Made by a program: the position numbers and the translations under genes. From assembly GCF_016801865.2 (NCBI RefSeq), contig NC_068938.1, positions 77,155,316 through 77,219,315 of the forward strand: DNA of 64,000 nucleotides, given 5' to 3'. The notes below the pieces were generated by a model. That model saw only the letters and a list, made by a program, of their open reading frames with translations, searched no databases and had not been told where the DNA came from. Source of the stretch: Culex pipiens pallens (lineage: Eukaryota > Arthropoda > Insecta > Diptera > Culicidae). Positions 44,306 through 54,115 of this stretch are shown one piece after another. Within the stretch, counting starts at the first letter, position 1; each line of letters opens with the position of its first letter.

Positions 44306-44860
44306 ATGACCAAAAAGGAGGAAACTCCACTGGAGATGGAATCTGTGGTAGAAAGTGCGCTGAAAGCCGTTGATCCTGCGGCGTCCGATGATCCGGGAAT
44401 AATAGAAGCTAAGAAACCTGGTCTAGGGAAGCGACTCGGGAAGTTGGTTGGTCAACGTGCCACGGATGTGTCGCTGCTGACGGCAAATTCAAACCAGCTT
44501 CGACTGATGATGCACTACAACAAGCATTCCAGCACCTACATGATCTGCATCAGTTTGATCATCATTTCGTTGATTGTGCAGAAGCTGGTTGCCGCGGGTT
44601 CTTTGGCGGTTAAGGTGAAATTTCAATATGTTCTACCAGTTTTTTGATATTAAAATTCTCATTTTCAGAGCCGTCCAAAAAACAAGCGAAATGTTCACTT
44701 GAAGCGAGTAAAGGTTGCGACATCGATTGGCGCCGCAATCATAACCGGCATCAACCTTCTGATAGCATCTTTGGTGTCCACCGGGAGCAAAAACGCATCC
44801 AATAAGAACGAAACTATTGCAGAGCAAAAAATTGATAATTTGCTGAATATGTTTACATGA
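44306..44860 (+). CDS. Ninjurin-family membrane protein (copy 4, short form)
   Basis: CDS join(44306..44614, 44669..44860), 166 aa. A short Glu/Lys-rich N terminus of about 50 aa, close to the length of vertebrate ninjurins. Helix GQRATDVSLLTANSNQLRLM, TM1 (MICISLIIISLIVQKLVAAG), a 54-nt phase-0 intron (donor AAG|GTGAAA, acceptor ATTTTCAG), then SRPKNKRNVHLKRVKVATSI, TM2 (AAIITGINLLIASLVS) and an Asn/Lys-rich tail. AATAAA at 44878 lies only 17 nt after the stop. Copy 5 follows 310 bp downstream on the same strand, an obvious tandem pair. Confidence 0.9.
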
Positions 44861-45169
44861 TACATGATACATGGGAGAATAAAAGTTGATTTAATTTTGT
44901 CTGAAATATATTTTTTTGTTAAAATCTTCTTATATAATATCTCGCATGGCTAGAAACAAAAAAATAATACAATTGCTAATTTTGGTCCACATCACAGACA
45001 TACTATCGTAAACTTACTTTATCACAGTTAGTTCTTTGAGTGTGATTCCCACTCGAAAAGCAGCTTTTGTAGTTAGTCCATGACTCAGAAATTCAACTCT
45101 TTATTTTGACTGGCTCGCATATTGAACGCATTATTCAGTAGCTCCACAGAAACCATTTGAAACAGTTGC

Positions 45170-45786
45170 ATGAGACACAATCAGAAACTAAGTTCAAGCA
45201 GAAAGTTGATCGAAATGGCGAACGGTTTGAGGCAATCAACGGAAATGAAAACTTTAGTGCAACATGACTTCAAATATGACAATCCAATTCACTCGGAACA
45301 ATCATCAGCTCACGGAGGTAGTCGATCTGAGTTCAACGATGGGCAGGACTACGACCAGGACGTCAGCTATGATCTGCAGTTTCACAAAGTGATCGTCAAA
45401 AGGGCAATGGATATCGCGATGCTAACGGCGAATGCCAACCAGTTACGATTGTTGTTTACCTACAATAGTCAGTCTCAAACGTTTGTTGCTTGCGTTACGT
45501 TGGTTATTCTTTCACTGTTGTTGCAGACAAGCGTAGCGATTTGCTTGGTAATTGTGAAGGTATGAATATTGCATAGTACTAAGTTTTGATTATTAAACTG
45601 TATTCAACATTCCAGAGCCATCCCAAGCCCAGGAGAAATGTTCACATGAGGAGACTGAAGACCGCATCTAAAATTGGCGTTGTTATAATAACTGTTATCA
45701 ACATTTTGGTGGCTTCGCTGGTGATAACTCGGGGTGAAATTGGAACGGCTAATCAAACTACTGTGAATATGAGGATTAAAACATGA
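45170..45786 (+). CDS. Ninjurin-family membrane protein (copy 5)
   Basis: CDS join(45170..45559, 45616..45786), 186 aa. N terminus of about 75 aa, then VIVKRAMDIAMLTANANQLR, TM1 (FVACVTLVILSLLLQTSVAI), a 56-nt phase-0 intron (donor AAG|GTATGA, acceptor CATTCCAG), exon 2 SHPKPRRNVHMRRLKTASKI, TM2 (VVIITVINILVASLVIT) and a short Asn-rich tail. The basic NVHxxRLK segment between the TM helices is shared with copies 4 and 6. The start is the first ATG of the frame; MANGLRQ (45215) is a weaker alternative. Confidence 0.9.
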
Positions 45787-45879
45787 AACGATATTTAAAA
45801 TGTACATTATTTTAAATGAGTATTTATCCTTGTCAAATAATCAAATTTAGCTCCTGACGCCACCGCGTAAAAAGAGGTT

Positions 45880-47135
45880 TCTCTGTAGCATTAGTGCCTC
45901 CGATCGATTTAAATACCTACCTAAAAACGTTGTTATGGTTTCATTTGTGCAATCTGCCAATGGACTTTCGTAATTTTTGTTCTCGTGGATCAAACTTACT
46001 TTTTGCCCAGGTATTTAAAAACGTAAGTTTTACAGAAAACCTAGATGTTTGGGTATCAAAAGATCGTAAATTTTATGCCCTTTCCGATGCCACATATGAA
46101 TCGCGGACCGGTTCGAATGCCGGCGGATTTTCCGACGACGTTATTCCGGGTTGGTACGAAATTCCAACGAAAAATCTATTCTATCGATACAAATACCCTT
46201 AAAACGGTGTTATCCTCACTTCAAAATGTTTATTTAGCTATTCTATGGTAATATATTGACGTTTAGTTGATGTAAATGTTTGCAAAATTAAGTTTAGATA
46301 AGTTTTATAATTTCCAGAGTTATATAAACTTTTATACTAAGTAGTTAGTAAACTTTATATTCAATCGAAATTATTTTTTTGATCAGTAAACGATGCCTAT
46401 TTGGAGTCGGGAGACTGGATTAATGGTGATTTGTCAACAAATAACTTTATTTATGTTAATTTTTCGAAAGGTGTACAAACTTTTTCTGCATCTTTTTTTT
46501 ATTTTTGTGATAGTATTTGTTATATAACTTTTTATAGAAATCATCTTTTCATGAGTTTTTTTTATAGCAAAATGTTTGGCATGAGTTTCTGAACAAAACG
46601 TAGTACTAGGTTTCTGTCAAACTTTAAATTGTTAACATGTTTCATCACAAAATGTGCATAGTGCCCAAGGGGTGTAAATACTTTTTTTGCAATTCCGTCG
46701 TGAAACTACTTACTTTTCCTGTCATTCTTGAACGACGAAATAGCCTACTTTTCTGTACCAAAAATAACAGAATCGAATAGCAACACTTTTCAAAATAAAT
46801 GCTAAAAAGTTCTACTTTTCAGCACTCAAATTGGTGCTGAAAAGTTGAACTTTTCAGCACTTGTTTCGAAAAGTAGCACTTTTCAACATTTTTTTTATTT
46901 AAACGATTTATTGACAAAATACATGAAAATTTGACTTAAAATTTCACTCTTGTGTGTTTTTTGGAATTGCAAAAAATGTTGTATGGAACTCGTTGCAAAA
47001 CTTGATTTTTTCAGCACTCTTCGTATTTATCCAACTCGGTGAACCTCGTTGGATAAATGTACGACTCGTGCTGAAAAAATCCTCTTTTTGCAATTTGTTG
47101 CATAAACTACTATTTTACATACTGTATGTATTTTC
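45880..47135 (+). mobile_element. Single-arm copy of the 11764-13145 foldback element
   Basis: Matches one arm of the earlier element from GTATTTAAAAACGT through the GGFSDDVIPGWYEIPTKN-coding stretch to AAATTGTT...GGGGTGTAAATACT and, after an inserted MITE, ATTTTACATACTGTATG. The other arm is missing. Confidence 0.65.
46683..47107. mobile_element. Complete foldback MITE (425 bp) nested in the foldback arm
   Basis: Flanked by TACT at 46679-46682 and 47108-47111. The uninterrupted target can be read in the copy at about 11764-11790. Begins TTTTTTGCAATTCCGTCG, ends GCAATTTGTTGCATAAAC. Defines the boundaries of this MITE family. Confidence 0.7.
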
Positions 47136-47843
47136 ATCACTTTTGAGTTACTGATGCAGTTTTGTTGAAAATCGTGTGCTATTTCAGAAATCAGAAAAAA
47201 TATTAACAGAATCTGGAGATAACCCAGTTTTCTTTCGCTAAATCAAACCATGTAGCCATGTGTGAGGGACAAACTTTTGCATTTTCCTCAGCATGCTGTT
47301 ATGACATATGGGACATGTTTTTGAACAGGGACAGTATACCTCTGAATAAAAAAAACTTGGCACTTAAAAAATCTAAATATTTTAACATTATTTTCAACAT
47401 AATTCACATAAGTGCATAATCAAATCACAATTTTTTAATGGTGCGTTCATAATAAATTTTTGTCAAGGTTTTGGAAGTCCTTTTAGCTATGTTTTACATC
47501 AAATTAATTGTAGTATGGATGGGCGTTTAAGTAGAATGCATTACTGTGAAACTTGGGCCGAAAATCAAGAGATTTTTTTTTTCTCATTTTTGTAACCACA
47601 ATTTTGGTCAAGATCAAGACAACGAAAAATAATAAACGATTATCCGAATTGATTAATTTCCGACGACTTCGGATAATTGAGTCTGGACTGTACTAAATTT
47701 CAAACTTGATTATCCGAAGTCCTCGCAAGAAAATCATTTCAGATTATCAAATCTTATTTTTGAATTGTCTCTTTTGGGCTGTACCATTAGGGTGACAAGA
47801 AAAAAAATTAAATTTTGGAAAATCTGAAGGAATACCTCTTGGC
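47136..47843. other. Intergenic, pogo-like remnant
   Basis: 47640-47750 carries GATTATCCGAA words in both orientations and GGATAATTGAGTCTGGACTG, reminiscent of a pogo/Tigger-type terminal repeat. No gene. Confidence 0.3.
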
Positions 47844-48414
47844 GAAGCGGCCGTGGCTGACTGGTTACGGTGTTCGCTTTCTAAGCGAATGGTCCTGGGT
47901 TCGATTCCCATCTGCTCCCAACGAGAAAGTATAGGAAATATTAATCTTGAAACTCTGAACATGAACGAAAAATCAAAGTCGCCCGAGTCGGGGTTCGATC
48001 CCCCGTCCTTTGGATTGGTAAGCAAAAATGCTAACCACTAGGCCATCACGGCTTGGTGAGCAACGTCTGGAATTAGGAATACTGTTACTATCAAACTATA
48101 TACGCGCTGGGTCCTTGTCCATTTGACAAGGGTTCGGAAGTTCTAAATAACGTTTGAACCCGATTGGTGCAAACGTTCTTCAGGGCGGGGCTTGTCGATA
48201 AAAGCTGAGGGACCTCGCGCTCGGCTAGCCAGCGTAGAAATGGGTCACCGAAGCTCGGCAGAGCTAACACCTTCCAAATGCCTATGCGAGTTATTTGCAT
48301 GTATAGAATGTAGATCTAAAAAATACATGGAAAAAACTCAATTTGTAAGAAGCGACCGCGTGGTCCCGTTTGGTTGGTTGCACACACACACACACACACT
48401 GCACACACACACAC
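47844..48414 (+). mobile_element. Long SINE (571 bp) with tRNA head and (CA)n tail
   Basis: A 22-bp direct repeat beginning ATCTGAAGGAATACC flanks it exactly (47822-47843 and 48415-48436). The head is tRNA-like (GCGGCCGTGGCTGACTGG; B box GGTTCGATTCC, 47844-47920). A second tRNA-like block lies in opposite orientation at about 47985-48055. The 3' end is a (CA)n tract (48381-48414) instead of poly(A). Confidence 0.75.
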
Positions 48415-48509
48415 ATCTGAAGGAATACCTCTTGGCTCGTTTCTTTAGGCAATAATAAGTAACTGTACAAATTTTGAGCAGAATCGGTCAAGGTTAAGGG
48501 GTCGCTTTT

Positions 48510-48980
48510 TATTGTTGAATTTATATAAGAAAAATCGTTAAAAAATGTATGGGGAAAAACATCGCTTCAGGATTCTTACTGCAGGTTGAGCAGGTTTCGC
48601 CGAAAAATGTCCAATTGTGAGATTCTTGTAGGAAATTTAATTTCCTAAAACTTTGTCCAAGGGTGCAAAACGATCCGCATTGATCCTGATGAGTTATTAG
48701 CAATGCGATGAAAAGAAATCGGCTTATATACTTGAAAGAATACAAAGGGTATATAGGAAGTAAATAAGATAATTCTTTTTACTAAAAAAATCACCAAAAA
48801 TCAGGATCAACTCAGATCATGTTGCACCCTTTGACAAAGTTTTAGGAAATTAAGTTTCCTACAAGAATCTCACACTTGGCAGTTTTTGGCGAGACCCACG
48901 CCACCTGGCAGAAAAATACTGAAACGATGTGTTTCTGCATATATTTTTGCGATTATCTTCATATAAATTTCAACGATCAT
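48510..48980. mobile_element. Foldback MITE, about 470 bp
   Basis: The left arm (AAAAATCGTTAAAAAATG, GATTCTTGTAGGAAATTTAA, TGTCCAAGGGTGCAA) and the right arm (TTGCACCCTTTGACA, GGAAATTAAGTTTCCTACAA) are inverted copies centred near 48740. A Twin-like SINE lies at its right edge. Confidence 0.6.
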
Positions 48981-49183
48981 CCGGGACCGTGGTGTAGGGT
49001 TAAGCGTGGTTGCCTCTCACCCAGTCGGCTTGGGTTCGATCCCAGACGGTCCCGGTAGCATTTTTCGAGACGAGATTTGTCTGTCCACGCCTTCCGTCGG
49101 ATGGGGAAGTAAATGTTGGCCCCGGTCCGCCCTGTGAGCGATAAATTGGGGTTCAAATCCCGTCTTGGACAAACACAACTGGT
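48981..49183 (+). mobile_element. Twin-like SINE (203 bp)
   Basis: Same head as at 1521 (CCGGGACCGTGGTGTAGGGT, B box GGTTCGATCCC). A second tRNA-like unit ends with GGGGTTCAAATCCCGTC. Flanked by GATCAT at 48975-48980 and 49184-49189. Length and two-tRNA structure fit the Twin family. Confidence 0.75.
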
Positions 49184-49689
49184 GATCATTTATGCTCAGT
49201 GAAGGGAAGATATTGTACCATCACAAACTGGACATATCATTCTTTTCAAAGGCCAGTCCAACTGATAAAATTTAACCACAAAGATAATTCGTTGAAAATT
49301 ACAATTTGTATTTTTGTTGGAAACGTTTGTTTATTAATGTTATACTTTGTTTGAGGTTACGGATTAATCTTAAGATGATGAACTGGATTGAGTTTGAACA
49401 TAAATGTTCAAACAAATAATTCAGTTCTGAATCACCAGGAGAAGGAAACGTAGAGATCCCCCGCTCGAGTTCCAATTTGTTATAGCAATAAATTGTTGGG
49501 AATCACCATGCTAAACTATTATAGCACCACAATTAGATCACTGTTGGTGAAAAGAAAGAAACTACATATAGAATATTTATTTTTTCAATTTTCAATGTGA
49601 AGAAATTCATCATCATCCTTCATCTCATCTCCACTCTCCACGATATTTTGTGTTTCATTCCATGTTCATCTCATTCATAAAGCAAAAGT
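49184..49689. other. Intergenic, no gene seen
   Basis: AT-rich DNA ahead of the putative 5' UTR exon of Ninjurin copy 6. No feature was recognised. Confidence 0.35.
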
Positions 49690-51488
49690 CACTCGATAAC
49701 TCAGCTCTGAGTGACACGAAATGAATCCGGAAAAAATTACAGTATCATCAAGTGACGATCGCGTCGCGAGTGCATTCGCGTGTTGCCTTTCTACTCACTC
49801 CTCCTCTGTATCGTTTAGTAGCGCTCAGTGTGTCAGCAAAGTAAGTCAGCATAAAGTTTATTGGAAAGGCAGTTGTTTTACGCGTAAAGCTATGCTTCCG
49901 TGGTTGCTTGCATTTGTGGAACCGCAGAAAAAAAGCATAAGTGATAAGGGGAAGCAACTGTTATCAACGTGACACTAGTTTGTGAGCATTGTGTGAATTT
50001 CAAACAGAACGTTGTTTAGTTGAAGTTGGATTGTTGGCGGGACGACATCAAAGAATAAAGTGTCACCCAAATTTGGATTTAGTTGGAGCTGCAATTGGGT
50101 GCAGCCATGTGGGACTAATCGTTAATCGGTGGAGCGTTTTTTACCACTCAGTGAAGTGCAGACACCAAAGAAAATTGAAAAAAGTGAGTGAAGGTTGGAT
50201 TTGCGACGGCGAACGATTAGTGCAATGTACTAAATCGACGGTTAGTTTATATACGCTATAAATAGGTGCATGGAAAAAATAATTGATGTGCTTGACGCGT
50301 GGCTGCTGTAATTAGAACAATCAGATGAATGTGATGTGATTACCGGTGACGTTGCGATTGGAATGTTTCTACACAAGCTGGATGAATCATTAGGGGTTAG
50401 AGTAAAAAAAATGAAACGAGATCGAGAGAATGAGAGAAAATATCATCTACAACTTGGAACAGAATTAATTATCTCATGAGAACTTATAAAGAAGGCGAGT
50501 TTACATCAAATTTGTTTAAACATTTATTTTTGTTTGTCTCGTAGTTGGAAAATTATTATTTTTGGATTGATATTTTGGGAGAAATTTTTATTAAGATTTA
50601 GAAAATTTGCTTTAATAAAGTTTTTTGAAGATGCATTCATTAAAAAAAATTGAAAAAAGGTTTTCCCAATATTAGATTTAAAAGACTTTGTTGACTTGTG
50701 ATAACTGCTGACACCAATTCATGTTTTCCTCCTCGAAGAAGGGAAAATTTTCTTTACTAGTGATAACTGTTGAAGGAAAATTCAACTTGTGTCAACAGGT
50801 ATCACAAGTCAAACCAGTTTTCCTTTTTTATAGAAGGGAATATTCAACTTTTGTTAGCAATATCACAAAAAAAGGAAAATCCGAACACATTACGTTTTAA
50901 AACTGATCAGTTTTCGAAATAGATAGTACATTTAGAAATAAACTTTTCTGGGGAATGGACCATTATGGGAAACGGCATTCTGGGGAATGGAAAAGAATCA
51001 GACAAATTAAGACAGTAGAGAAATGAGAGTAATGATTGATTGAAAAAAAGAACTATTTACACAAAACTGAAAATTATTTTTTTTTTGCAAAATCAATATT
51101 GCAATCAAAATTGACTTTTTTCCATTTCAATCCTTATCAAGTTATAGGAACATTTTTGAAATTTATTTTAAAAAAATAGGAAGGAAAAACACCCCGAAAA
51201 TAACATTATGAAAGAGATGAGAAAATGTTCAACAATGTTCTTCTTAAACTTTATTGAACGAACAACTGTTATTTAGATTTAGAAACAAAATTTAGTTAAA
51301 AATTGTGTGTTCGCATTGCCACCTAACAGTTAAAATAGTTTATTGTTAATGTATCTTATGCAGACTATTAGAAATAACATTTAATAAGATGAAATAATTA
51401 ATCATCAAATAGAAATTTTAAACAAATCGTCAATTTCAGGGAATTTTGACTTTCTCAACCAACACCTGCCATAACAAACCCACACACC
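49690..51488 (+). promoter_or_regulatory. Putative 5' UTR exon, 1.6-kb UTR intron and promoter of Ninjurin copy 6
   Basis: A GC-balanced segment at 49690-49841 ends in a consensus donor (CAAA|GTAAGT, 49842). A consensus acceptor (CAATTTCAG) ends at 51439, 49 nt before the copy 6 ATG. This suggests a non-coding first exon. The intron contains a hairpin at about 50692-50815 (GACTTGTGATAACTGCTGAC against its inverted copy). Inferred from splice motifs only. Confidence 0.4.
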
Positions 51489-52079
51489 ATGCCCAAAGAG
51501 AAGGAAGTTCCTTTGGAAATGGTCTCCTCGCCAAAATCCACCCAACCTCTGCTACTGTCCTCCACGGAGCTGCCAACATCGACAACCACCACGTCCGAAA
51601 TGGGCACCGACGCCGCCACCGATTGGCGTCGCCACAGCGCTTCGGAAATCGACGGTGCCCGGCGAAATCGGGGCCAGCAAACGCACGCGTACGACCTCCA
51701 CAAGGGCATCGCCGAGTCCGCGATGGATATCTCACTGCTGACGGCCAACGCCAACCAGCTGCGGCTGCTGATCACCTACAATGGGCGCTCCAAGACGTAC
51801 ATCGCGTGCATTACGTTGGTGATCGTGTCCCTGGTGCTGCAGGTGCTCGTGGCCTGCGGGGTCATTATTATTAAGGTTTGTTGGACGACTACCTATTCTA
51901 GACTTCATTTGAGTTTGATGGTCTTTGCTTTCCAGAGTCAACCCAAATCCCGGCTGAACGTCCACATTGATCGGTTAAAGATTGCCACTTCGATAGGCGT
52001 GTCGATCATCACCGTGATCAACATCCTGGTAGCGTCACTGGTGGTCACGGACGGATCTGGTGGGACAGGAGTAGCCTAA
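51489..52079 (+). CDS. Ninjurin-family membrane protein (copy 6)
   Basis: CDS join(51489..51875, 51936..52079), 176 aa. A Ser/Thr-rich N terminus of about 70 aa is followed by GIAESAMDISLLTANANQLR, nearly identical to copy 3. Then TM1 (IACITLVIVSLVLQVLVACG), exon 2 SQPKSRLNVHIDRLKIATSI, TM2 (VSIITVINILVASLVVT) and a very short Gly-rich tail. The 60-nt intron has a weak donor (AAG|GTTTGT) and a normal acceptor (GCTTTCCAG). It contains no in-frame stop, so an unspliced mRNA would encode a 196-aa form with 20 extra residues in the loop between the TM helices. Confidence 0.9.
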   Translation: MPKEKEVPLEMVSSPKSTQPLLLSSTELPTSTTTTSEMGTDAATDWRRHSASEIDGARRNRGQQTHAYDLHKGIAESAMDISLLTANANQLRLLITYNGRSKTYIACITLVIVSLVLQVLVACGVIIIKVCWTTTYSRLHLSLMVFAFQSQPKSRLNVHIDRLKIATSIGVSIITVINILVASLVVTDGSGGTGVA

Positions 52080-52303
52080 CCCACTATCCTAAGTTCATCT
52101 TGTGTTTCCCGTGATATTTCGTGCTATACTTTAGTTATATCTTGTATATATATCAATTAAAGAATAAATTATCTGGTTCAAGTGTTCAGCGTAACCGTGA
52201 GCTTTAAGGTTAGTTCCGCATGCTTGCTTCCGATTCTAACTCACAGCTACGAAACATCCATTCCAGCAGACTCAGTTCTTCGAACTTCATTCAACCAGCA
52301 AGA

Positions 52304-54099
52304 ATGGCAGACTCGACAACAGTCTCGACTACCGTTCCACAGAAGGGAATCCCCGAAAAGGTTGAGTCAACCGTCCAGTTGACCCCGCCCTCGGACCCGC
52401 TGTACTACAGCGCGGGAAGCAGTGAATCCCAGTACCAGCTGAGGTTCAGCTACAGTGACTACGATCTGTACCGCAGTGTGGTGGAAATTACGTTGAATGT
52501 GTCGTTTTTGGCCGCCACCAGCAACCAGCTGCGGCTGCTGATCAGCTTCCGGGAGACGGAGCACTTTGTCGTCAGTACGGTGCTGGTGACGGCGTCGCTG
52601 ATTCTGCAGCTGCTGATCGCGATCAACGTGGTGACGATTGCGGTGAGTGAGGTTTTGGAGCGGGAGGGAGATAACGGTTTTAATATTGTGTTGGGTTTGT
52701 TCACTTTGAAAATGGAAAAAAGTAAGTACTACCTATTTATTTTACTTAGGGGAGAGTGGGGAGACTTGATCCTCGGAGACACTTGATCCCAAGCCTGTAT
52801 CTCGCCAGCATGTGGGTAAAACAATTATCTTTGTTCTAGAAAGTTGTGCGAAATTGACTAAAACTCATTGTAGAAAACAAAGAAAAAAATTAAAAAATGT
52901 TTAGATTGAGATATACACTAGGGTATTTCAGCCAAACAAAAAAGTTCTCAGAATACGGCAAACCGAGGTTCCCCTTGTAGAGGATACCCATTGGGACTCT
53001 CATGCCAAATATCAGCCCATTTGGTTGAGAATTGGCCTGTCCCCAGCGGTTCAAAGTTTACACGTAAATTACTATGGGATTTTTGTGTTTTTCGTTCAAT
53101 CGTTCCTACAAGTCTGGGGACAACATGGATTCACTCGGAATAAAGACAGGTGTGTAGGGGATGGTCCAATGAACAAGTTCCAGAAGGATTTAGGGTTGTC
53201 CATTCTGTCCCCAAGGTGCGCATTGGATCGACGTCCGGTGTCTCCAGAATCAACGATTCACCCTTCAAATGTACGCATTCTCCCTAGTATGCTATGACGG
53301 CTAGCTGAAAATTACGACGCCCCATGTCGGACGGTGAACACTTTTTGACTTTTTGACAATTTTTATATCAACTTTTTCCCATTGAAAAGCAATTTCCCAA
53401 AAGCCGTATTTATTTTATTGATCATTGCTAAAAATGTTTTTTGGTTCAGTTTTCAATTTAAAAAAATGCTTAATATTTGATATTATGCTTTTTGAAAAGT
53501 TATTCTTGATTCCTGAATTTTCAAAAGATTTTTCAATTTTTTTAATTTTTCGATAAACAATATTTTTATTAGTTTTCGATGATTCTAGTAGTATGTTGTT
53601 GATCACTAATTGTTGATATTTCTTTGTAATACTGGGGCTATATCGGAGTAATTATTCAATAACTTAATAAAAAAATAACAAATACTTATTTCCTTCATAG
53701 TCATGACGTTCTAGCAGGATTCTAGCCGAGTTCTCACAGAGCTAGATATTCTTACAGCATTCTAGCAAAATGTACCACCGTTCTAGCAGGGTTCTGGCAG
53801 ATCCAGCTCAGCTAAAATTGTTCGTGACTGATATGCTGAAACAGAGGTGGAAAGTCGATAATGGGAAATGTGAACAATGTTCAAGCAATATCATATCAAT
53901 TTTTACTCCAGTAATCTTTTATTGAATTTTACTAAACATATTTTTTCCTTTTCAGATGAATGACCAATTTCGGTGGATGAAATTAAAGGCGTTTACATCA
54001 ATCGGAGCTATTCTCCTAACCGTCGTCAGCATACTCATTCCCTTCGTCATGAATGCAGAACACTCAACCGTGGACTATTTAGCAATACAATCGCACTAG
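52304..54099 (+). CDS. Ninjurin-family membrane protein (copy 7)
   Basis: CDS join(52304..52642, 53956..54099), 160 aa. MADSTTV at 52304 has a good initiation context; an upstream in-frame ATG at 52220 would give 188 aa. Helix SVVEITLNVSFLAATSNQLR, TM1 (VVSTVLVTASLILQLLIAIN), donor GCG|GTGAGT, acceptor CTTTTTCAG. Exon 2 MNDQFRWMKLKAFTSIGAIL leads into TM2 and a short tail. It groups with copy 2. The intron has grown to 1,313 nt and carries repeats. The gene ends 16 bp from the convergent CFAP91 stop and lacks an obvious AATAAA of its own. Confidence 0.88.
52740..53955. repeat. Repeats inside the copy 7 intron
   Basis: 52750-52800 has GGGGAGAGTGGGGAGACTTG and 'acttgatccc', a repeat start of a kind common in mosquitoes. 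53700-53800 has imperfect repeats of TTCTAGCAGGRTTCT. The rest is AT-rich filler. Confidence 0.4.
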
Positions 54100-54109
54100 A
54101 ACTTGTAGT

Positions 54110-54115
54110 TTTATT
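54110..54115 (-). terminator. Poly(A) signal of CFAP91
   Basis: AATAAA directly abuts the CFAP91 stop codon (54118-54116) on minus. Cleavage 10-30 nt downstream would place the CFAP91 3' end inside the last codons of the convergent Ninjurin copy 7. Confidence 0.55.

Noticed and set aside
47851..48055. Two opposed tRNA genes
   Set aside because: Both lie inside a unit bounded by a 22-bp target duplication, so they are parts of a SINE.
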